DNA from: Bacteroidales bacterium
GTDB taxonomy: Bacteria > Bacteroidota > Bacteroidia > Bacteroidales > VadinHA17
Direction of reading: 5' to 3'
Length of the DNA stretch: 10,724 nt
Assembly (NCBI GenBank): GCA_029935275.1
Contig: JAOZKQ010000052.1
Location: 1-10,724, forward strand
The notes below the pieces were generated by a model. That model saw only the letters and a program-made list of their open reading frames with translations, was not told where the DNA came from and did no database searches. Below, piece after piece: positions 5,840 through 10,724 of the stretch. Position numbers and translations under genes: made by a program. Position 1 is the first letter of the stretch. Every line of letters begins with the position of its first letter.

Positions 5840-7699
5840 ATGAAAAATAAATTAAAATACATAATAATTCTATCGGTGAGTGCTGCTCTACTTAGCTGTG
5901 GAAACAGTAGTTTGGAAATTTATGTTTCACAAAATGGAAATGATAATGCAAATGGCAAATTATCATCCCCGATTGCAAGTTTGCACCGTGCCGCAGAATT
6001 GGCCAGAGCTAAAGCTGGGAAGATTCCGGTAACCATCTATTTATCCGGTGGGTATTTCCGTTTAACTGAACCTCTGAAATTAGGCATTACTGATGGAGGG
6101 ACTGCAGATATTCCGGTTCAATGGGAAGCTATGCCCGGAGAGAAACCGATAGTCAGTGGCGGTATTTCAGTAAGTAATTGGATGCCGGAAGAAAATGGTT
6201 TATGGTCTGCAACACTTCCTGAAGATTTTCATGGAAAATTCAGATCCCTATATATAAATAACAAACGTGCAATTAGAGCACGATTCCCGGATAATGATTT
6301 TCTAAAAGTAAGTAAAGCCGGTAAAGACAACAGAACAAACTTCTTTTTTGAGAAAAACCAAATTCCAAAAATATATAATATAAAAGACCTTGAATTGGTT
6401 TTTATACATGATTGGTCAATTACGCGCATTGGAGTAAAATCTATTAACTGGAAAAACAATCACCTTATAGCACAGGATTCCATCGGTGGGAGGCTTCCCT
6501 TTTTTACGATTACAAATTGGGATCAGCATCCTAGATACTATCTTGAAAACGCACAGGAATTTTGTGATAGTCCAGGAGAATGGTATTGTGATTTTAAGAA
6601 AAGAAAAATCTATTACCATCCATTATCCAGTGAAAAAATTAATGAAACCGAAGGTATAATTCCAATTGCCACAAAATTGATTACCATAACAGGAAATCAG
6701 GAAAGACAAGTTGGCTTTATCAGTTTTAAAGGAATAACATTTGAGCATACAGCCTGGCAGATACCTGATCATGGCTATTGTGGAATACAGGCATGTATGT
6801 ATGATGATCGCAGCAAAAACAAGAGTGGCTGGAGTAAAGTTCCAGCTGCAATTGAACTTGATTTAGCAAAAAATTGTAGATTCTATAATTGCACCATTAA
6901 ACATACAGGAGGTTCCGGTATTTGGATAAGAGAAAATTGTCAGAACTGTGAGATATCGGAAAGCCACATTTATGATATTTCAGGTAATGGTATAAATATT
7001 GGCGAGGGGAGAGACAGGCTGGTAAATGGAGTGCCATGGTGGCAAACAGCCCCCGAACAAGTCTCTGAAAATAATAAAATAAGCCATTCTCTGATTGAAA
7101 ATTGCGGAATCCAGTTTTATGGTGCTATTGGAATTTGGGGAGGATTGATTTCAAATACGGTAATTGATCATAATGAAATCAGGAACTTACCTTACACCGG
7201 AATTTCTGTAGGATGGATGTGGAACCCAAATCCAACGCCTTGCGGGGAGAATACTATAAATGCAAATCACATTCACCATATTATGAATAAACTTAGTGAT
7301 GGAGGTGGAATTTATTGCCTTGGTTTGCAACCAAACAGTCTGATTACTAACAATCTTATTCATGATGTTACAATTAATGCCGGAAGGGCTGAGAGTAATG
7401 GAATGTTCCTCGATGAGGGAATTACAGACTTACTTGTAGAAAATAATATTGTATATAATATTGCCCGTTCACCATTAAGATTTCACAAAGCATTTCAAAA
7501 TACCGTGCGTAATAATGTTTTTGCATGTGGCGATAATATTCCACCAATACGATACAACAGAACTAAGGAAGAGGATATTAAGAAAATAGATAATATAGTT
7601 TTGAGTCAGTCATCAAAATCAGATATGGAGAAACTAAATTCAATTGTTGATAAAAGAATAATCGAATTTGACATGGTAAAGAGTAATAGAATCCCTTAA
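5840..7699 (+). CDS. Right-handed parallel beta-helix lipoprotein, GH141-like
   Basis: The protein is 619 residues from ATG 5840. I chose this start over ATG 5810 because it places the lipoprotein signal at the N-terminus (KYIIILSVSAALLSC, lipid-attached C20), while 5810 lies in the remnant debris and adds a charged extension. After the lipobox, residues about 26-60 (IYVSQNGNDNANGKLSSPIA) and about 65-110 (IYLSGGYFRL, EKPIVSGG) form the typical opening of secreted beta-helix enzymes. Repeated short strands with N/H/G turns run from about 340 to 575 (for example GSGIWIRENCQNCEISESHI, DGGGIYCLG at 487-495, MFLDEGITDLLVENNIVYN). This layout resembles GH141 proteins, for which fucosidase and xylanase activities have been reported, but related beta-helix families include lyases and epimerases. 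Substrate is therefore unassigned. It probably sits on the outer membrane or periplasmic face. It ends 10 bp before the next gene. Confidence 0.85.
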   Translation: MKNKLKYIIILSVSAALLSCGNSSLEIYVSQNGNDNANGKLSSPIASLHRAAELARAKAGKIPVTIYLSGGYFRLTEPLKLGITDGGTADIPVQWEAMPGEKPIVSGGISVSNWMPEENGLWSATLPEDFHGKFRSLYINNKRAIRARFPDNDFLKVSKAGKDNRTNFFFEKNQIPKIYNIKDLELVFIHDWSITRIGVKSINWKNNHLIAQDSIGGRLPFFTITNWDQHPRYYLENAQEFCDSPGEWYCDFKKRKIYYHPLSSEKINETEGIIPIATKLITITGNQERQVGFISFKGITFEHTAWQIPDHGYCGIQACMYDDRSKNKSGWSKVPAAIELDLAKNCRFYNCTIKHTGGSGIWIRENCQNCEISESHIYDISGNGINIGEGRDRLVNGVPWWQTAPEQVSENNKISHSLIENCGIQFYGAIGIWGGLISNTVIDHNEIRNLPYTGISVGWMWNPNPTPCGENTINANHIHHIMNKLSDGGGIYCLGLQPNSLITNNLIHDVTINAGRAESNGMFLDEGITDLLVENNIVYNIARSPLRFHKAFQNTVRNNVFACGDNIPPIRYNRTKEEDIKKIDNIVLSQSSKSDMEKLNSIVDKRIIEFDMVKSNRIP

Positions 7700-7709
7700 G
7701 CTTATTGTT

Positions 7710-10016
7710 ATGAAAAATATATTTAAACCGGAGAAAATTTATCTCTTATTTTTTATACTTCTTGTCTTATTTTTTTTACCGAAATGTCAAAATTCTGGAA
7801 AAATAAATCTGGAAAATGTTACTATTATCATTAATGGGAATGAATATCCGGACTATCAGAAAACAGTCAGTGAAGTCCTGGCAGAGGAAGTAAAAAAAAG
7901 AACCGGATTTAATTGGGCAGTATCCTCAGAAACCTCAGCTAATGAAAATTCAATTACATTATCAATTGATAAATCACTTTTAATAAAACCAGAAGGTTAT
8001 AATCTGAAGATCGAGCAATATAAAGGAAAATATAAAATTGAGATAAACAGTTCTGATAAGCGTGGTTTACTATACGGAGTAGGAAAATTTCTTCGTATGC
8101 TGGAATGGGAAAAAGGATTTGCCCATATTCCAAATACAGTTGATTTAAATTCCTCACCAAAATATGCACTCCGTGGTCACCAATTCGGATATCGCAATAC
8201 AGCAAATTCATGGGATGCATGGACAGTTAAACAGTTTGATGAGCATTTTAGGGAACAAATGCTTTTCGGAGCTAATAGCTTTGAGAATATCCCCTTCCAG
8301 GATCCTTCTGAAAGTATCCATTTCAAAGTGCTACCCAAAGAAATGGAGGTTCACTTAAGTAATATATGTGATAAATATGATGCAGATTATTGGGTTTGGA
8401 CTCCTGCTCCACATGACCTGAGCATTAAAAATGCACATCAGGAAGGCCTTGACCAGCAAGAAGCTTTTTTTGCGTCATGTCCAAGGCTCGATGGTGTATT
8501 TGTGCCCGGTGGTGACCCCGGTGATAATCATCCATCTGTTCTTATGCCCTATTTAAAAGATCTATCCGGAATTCTTCATAAATATCATCCTGATGCAGGC
8601 TTATGGGTTTCTTTGCAAGGATTTGAAAAAGAGAAAGTGGATTACTTTTTTAATTACCTTGAAGATAACAATCCTAACTGGCTAAAGGGACTTGTCTATG
8701 GGCCAAGCAGCCCTCCCATTGATTTAGAACGCAAGCGTTTACCTGATAATTACATGCATCGTTTTTACCCAGATATTACACACACCATAAGATGCTCATA
8801 TCCCGTAGAAAGATGGGATCAGGCATTTGCACTAACTCTGGGCAGAGAAGCATGTAATCCTCAACCACTTTATTATACCAGGATCCATAATAGGAATGCT
8901 ATTTACACAGATGGGTTTATCTCTTATTCTGATGGTACTCACGATGATGTGAATAAAGTTGTATGGAGCCAGCTGGGATGGGATCCTAAAAGTGATGTTA
9001 GAAATATTGTAGTTGAATATTGTCGGTTTTTCTTTGGCTCAAATATAGCAGAAGAGGCTGCTGATGGGATACTTGCTTTGGAACAAAACTGGGTAGGCCC
9101 AGTCATAGGTAATAAAGTAATCGGAGAAACCTTGACTTTATGGAAAAAGATGGAAGCAGAAAACCCACAGTTAGCTAATAACTGGAGGTGGCAACAACTG
9201 GTGATGCGGGCATATTACGATGCTTATATACAAGATCGGCTTAGCTATGAAAAAGGGCTTGAAACAGAAGCCTATAAAATTCTTGCAAATGCTAAAAATA
9301 TCGGAGCAGACGAGGCAATGAAGGAAGCATTATGGCTTGTACAAAAGGCTGACAGGGAATTTGTTTCACAGGATCTAAAGCAGAAAGTTTTCCAATATGC
9401 CGAAGATCTGTTTCAATCCGTTGGAGCGCAAACCAGTGTGGCAAAATATAATGCCAGTGGCGCTGAAAGAGGTGCTATTCTCGATTTTATAGATCACCCC
9501 TTAAACAATAGATGGTGGTTAGAAGATGAATTTACAAAAATCAGCCAATTAAAAACAGAAGAAGAAAAGCTGACTAAACTCGAGTTTATCAGAACTTATG
9601 AAAATCCGGGACCAGGAAGTTTCTACGACAATATCTCAAGTGCTGATGCCAGACATGTGATCTCTGAAACCGATGATGCCATTGATTATTTATGGGAAAA
9701 TAATGGTTTTAGCAGGAAACGTTTATCAACTCAATTATTCCAGTTTACACCGGTATTAGAATACGATGATCTGGATTCAAATACAGACTATCTAATTCGT
9801 GTTTCAGGTTATGGTGAGGCCTTATTAAGAGCAAATGGAGAACGCTTAGTACCAACTAAATATGAAAAAGGATACGAACAGTTTAAAGAGTTCCCTCTTC
9901 CTAAAGATTTAATTAAAGATGGGAAACTAAAAATTACATTTGATAAACCTGATGAAGAACACCTTAATTGGCGAAAACAATCAAGGGTAACTGATGTATG
10001 GATTATAAAGCAATAG
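7710..10016 (+). CDS. Large glycosidase-like lipoprotein with GH20/GH67-type N-terminal domain
   Basis: A 768-residue protein. The hydrophobic segment at residues 10-23 ends in LPKC (C26), a relaxed lipobox, so lipid anchoring is likely but the motif is imperfect. Residues about 30-145 form the alpha/beta domain seen before the barrel in GH20, GH67 and related enzymes (SVSEVLAEEVKKRTG-like helix, then DKRGLLYGVGKFLRMLEW). The probable TIM-barrel, about 150-470, carries conserved-looking blocks: ALRGHQFGYR (H157), YWVWTPAPHD (W228-D236), FVPGGDPGDNHP (D269, D272, H274), LWVSLQGF (about 298-305), DITHTIRCSYP and YSDGTHDDVNK (D408, H411, D412, D413). Residues about 620-768 make a C-terminal beta-sandwich. 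I recognise the overall type as a widespread uncharacterised family but cannot assign a CAZy number or catalytic residues. Close coupling with the beta-helix gene (10-bp gap) indicates one operon. Confidence 0.82.
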   Translation: MKNIFKPEKIYLLFFILLVLFFLPKCQNSGKINLENVTIIINGNEYPDYQKTVSEVLAEEVKKRTGFNWAVSSETSANENSITLSIDKSLLIKPEGYNLKIEQYKGKYKIEINSSDKRGLLYGVGKFLRMLEWEKGFAHIPNTVDLNSSPKYALRGHQFGYRNTANSWDAWTVKQFDEHFREQMLFGANSFENIPFQDPSESIHFKVLPKEMEVHLSNICDKYDADYWVWTPAPHDLSIKNAHQEGLDQQEAFFASCPRLDGVFVPGGDPGDNHPSVLMPYLKDLSGILHKYHPDAGLWVSLQGFEKEKVDYFFNYLEDNNPNWLKGLVYGPSSPPIDLERKRLPDNYMHRFYPDITHTIRCSYPVERWDQAFALTLGREACNPQPLYYTRIHNRNAIYTDGFISYSDGTHDDVNKVVWSQLGWDPKSDVRNIVVEYCRFFFGSNIAEEAADGILALEQNWVGPVIGNKVIGETLTLWKKMEAENPQLANNWRWQQLVMRAYYDAYIQDRLSYEKGLETEAYKILANAKNIGADEAMKEALWLVQKADREFVSQDLKQKVFQYAEDLFQSVGAQTSVAKYNASGAERGAILDFIDHPLNNRWWLEDEFTKISQLKTEEEKLTKLEFIRTYENPGPGSFYDNISSADARHVISETDDAIDYLWENNGFSRKRLSTQLFQFTPVLEYDDLDSNTDYLIRVSGYGEALLRANGERLVPTKYEKGYEQFKEFPLPKDLIKDGKLKITFDKPDEEHLNWRKQSRVTDVWIIKQ

Positions 10017-10135
10017 CTTAATAAATATTGTCACATATTGAAAGCCTGGATTATTGAATGGTTGGAATAACTATTCTGTTTTTTATTCAGATACATTCAA
10101 CCAAGGTCAGGTTGGTATGGTAAAATGTAAAAGGT

Positions 10136-10724
10136 ATGATTCTAATTAAAATAAAAATTTCTGTCGTAATTTTTTATGTGGCTTTTTTCTCTTTTATCTT
10201 TAGTGGAATTTCCTGCCAACATAATATTATTTCACCCAAAGTAAGGGAAAGAATCAATTTTGATTCCAATTGGAAATTTCAGAAAGGCGATAATAAAGGT
10301 GCAGAAGCAGTTAACTTTAACGACAAAAACTGGCGTTCTTTAAATGTTCCACACGACTGGAGCATAGAAGGAAAATTCAAAGAAGATAGCCCATCAGGAA
10401 AAGGTGGTGGCTATTTAACAGGTGGAATAGGCTGGTACCGTAAAACATTTACTCTCCCGGAGGAATATCATAATAAAAAAAGCATCATTGAATTTGATGG
10501 TGTTTATATGAATAGCGATGTTTGGATTAATGGGAAACACCTGGGCAAGAGTATTTATGGATATTTAAGTTTCCATTATGATTTGACTTCCTATTTGAAC
10601 TATGGTGATAAAAAAAATGTTCTTGTCGTGAAGGTAGATAATTCCGAACAGCCTAATTCTCGTTGGTATTCTGGTTCAGGCATTTTTCGACATGTTTGGC
10701 TCACAGTTACGGACAAAATACATG
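10136..10724 (+). CDS. GH2 beta-galactosidase-like lipoprotein, N-terminal part (3' partial)
   Basis: The frame opens at ATG 10136 and is still open at the window edge, giving 196 visible codons. Residues 1-27 are a lipoprotein signal (hydrophobic VVIFYVAFFSFIFSGISC, lipid-attached C27). From about residue 38 the GH2 sugar-binding jelly-roll domain begins: FDSNWKFQKGD, NVPHDWSIEG (P72-W75), GGIGWYRKTF (W100), IEFDGVYMNSDVWINGKHLG, and VDNSEQPNSRWYSGSGIFRH. These are typical of bacterial GH2 enzymes, which cleave beta-galactosides, beta-glucuronides or beta-mannosides. The pattern is most like Bacteroidota beta-galactosidases. The immunoglobulin-like domain and the catalytic barrel with its glutamates lie beyond the window, so specificity is open. 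An in-frame ATG at 10058 is separated from this gene by TAA 10121-10123, which fixes the start at or after 10136. A 119-bp gap separates it from the preceding gene. Confidence 0.9.
   Translation, partial: MILIKIKISVVIFYVAFFSFIFSGISCQHNIISPKVRERINFDSNWKFQKGDNKGAEAVNFNDKNWRSLNVPHDWSIEGKFKEDSPSGKGGGYLTGGIGWYRKTFTLPEEYHNKKSIIEFDGVYMNSDVWINGKHLGKSIYGYLSFHYDLTSYLNYGDKKNVLVVKVDNSEQPNSRWYSGSGIFRHVWLTVTDKIH

Noticed and set aside
723..8358. Open frames of 60-118 codons on the minus strand or in other + frames inside the large genes (for example 2424-2780 minus, 558-872 plus)
   Set aside because: Each lies inside a gene with clear protein features in its own frame, and none has a recognisable domain or leader. 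They are shadows of the real genes.
10058..10123. A 21-codon frame in register with the GH2 gene
   Set aside because: It ends at TAA 10121-10123 before the GH2 start and encodes nothing recognisable. It is neither an upstream extension nor a supported gene.

Overview
The window looks like part of a carbohydrate-degradation gene cluster (a PUL-type, secreted-glycosidase locus) from a member of the Bacteroidota. This rests on four things. The DNA is AT-rich. Start codons lack Shine-Dalgarno motifs and have A/T-rich leaders. Nearly every product carries an export signal (two type I-like signal peptides, three lipoprotein-type). The gene types (GH172/DUF2961, GH2, right-handed beta-helix, large GH-like lipoprotein) are common in that phylum. 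No taxonomic marker is present, so the species cannot be named. All genes lie on the + strand.

Layout, left to right. Positions 1-248 hold the C-terminal end of an unrecognised protein. Positions 257-1768 encode a secreted GH172/DUF2961 enzyme with an apparent catalytic pair E230/E251. Positions 1824-4007 encode a large secreted protein with a probable TIM-barrel, a GH42-like mid domain and an Ig-like C-terminus. Positions 4083-5561 encode a multi-spanning membrane glycerophosphodiester phosphodiesterase (GDPD), which looks out of place among the exported enzymes. Positions 5590-5811 are a mosaic of gene debris: a piece related to the downstream beta-helix gene fused to two pieces related to the 1824-4007 gene. 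Positions 5840-7699 encode a right-handed beta-helix lipoprotein resembling GH141-type enzymes. Positions 7710-10016 encode a large lipoprotein of an uncharacterised glycosidase-like family. Positions 10136-10724 are the N-terminal part of a GH2 beta-galactosidase-like lipoprotein that runs off the window.

Functionally, the exported proteins would together take apart a complex glycan outside the cell or in the periplasm. GH172 points to a furanoside bond (characterised members act on D-arabinofuranosides or D-fructofuranosides). GH2 points to a beta-galactoside, beta-glucuronide or similar bond. The beta-helix and the two large proteins supply further, unassigned activities. The GDPD could be an unrelated insertion, or could deal with a phosphodiester-bearing substrate. 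No SusC/SusD pair, sulfatase, regulator, transposase, tRNA, rRNA or CRISPR array is visible.

The most unusual item is the composite pseudogene at 5590-5811. Its two internal junctions fall on short sequences shared by the parent genes (CCCGT and GCAGG). It implies that the 1824-4007 gene and the beta-helix gene once existed as a tandemly duplicated pair that has since been eroded. A 55-bp patch of 54/55 identity inside otherwise diverged remnants suggests a recent templated copying or gene-conversion event.
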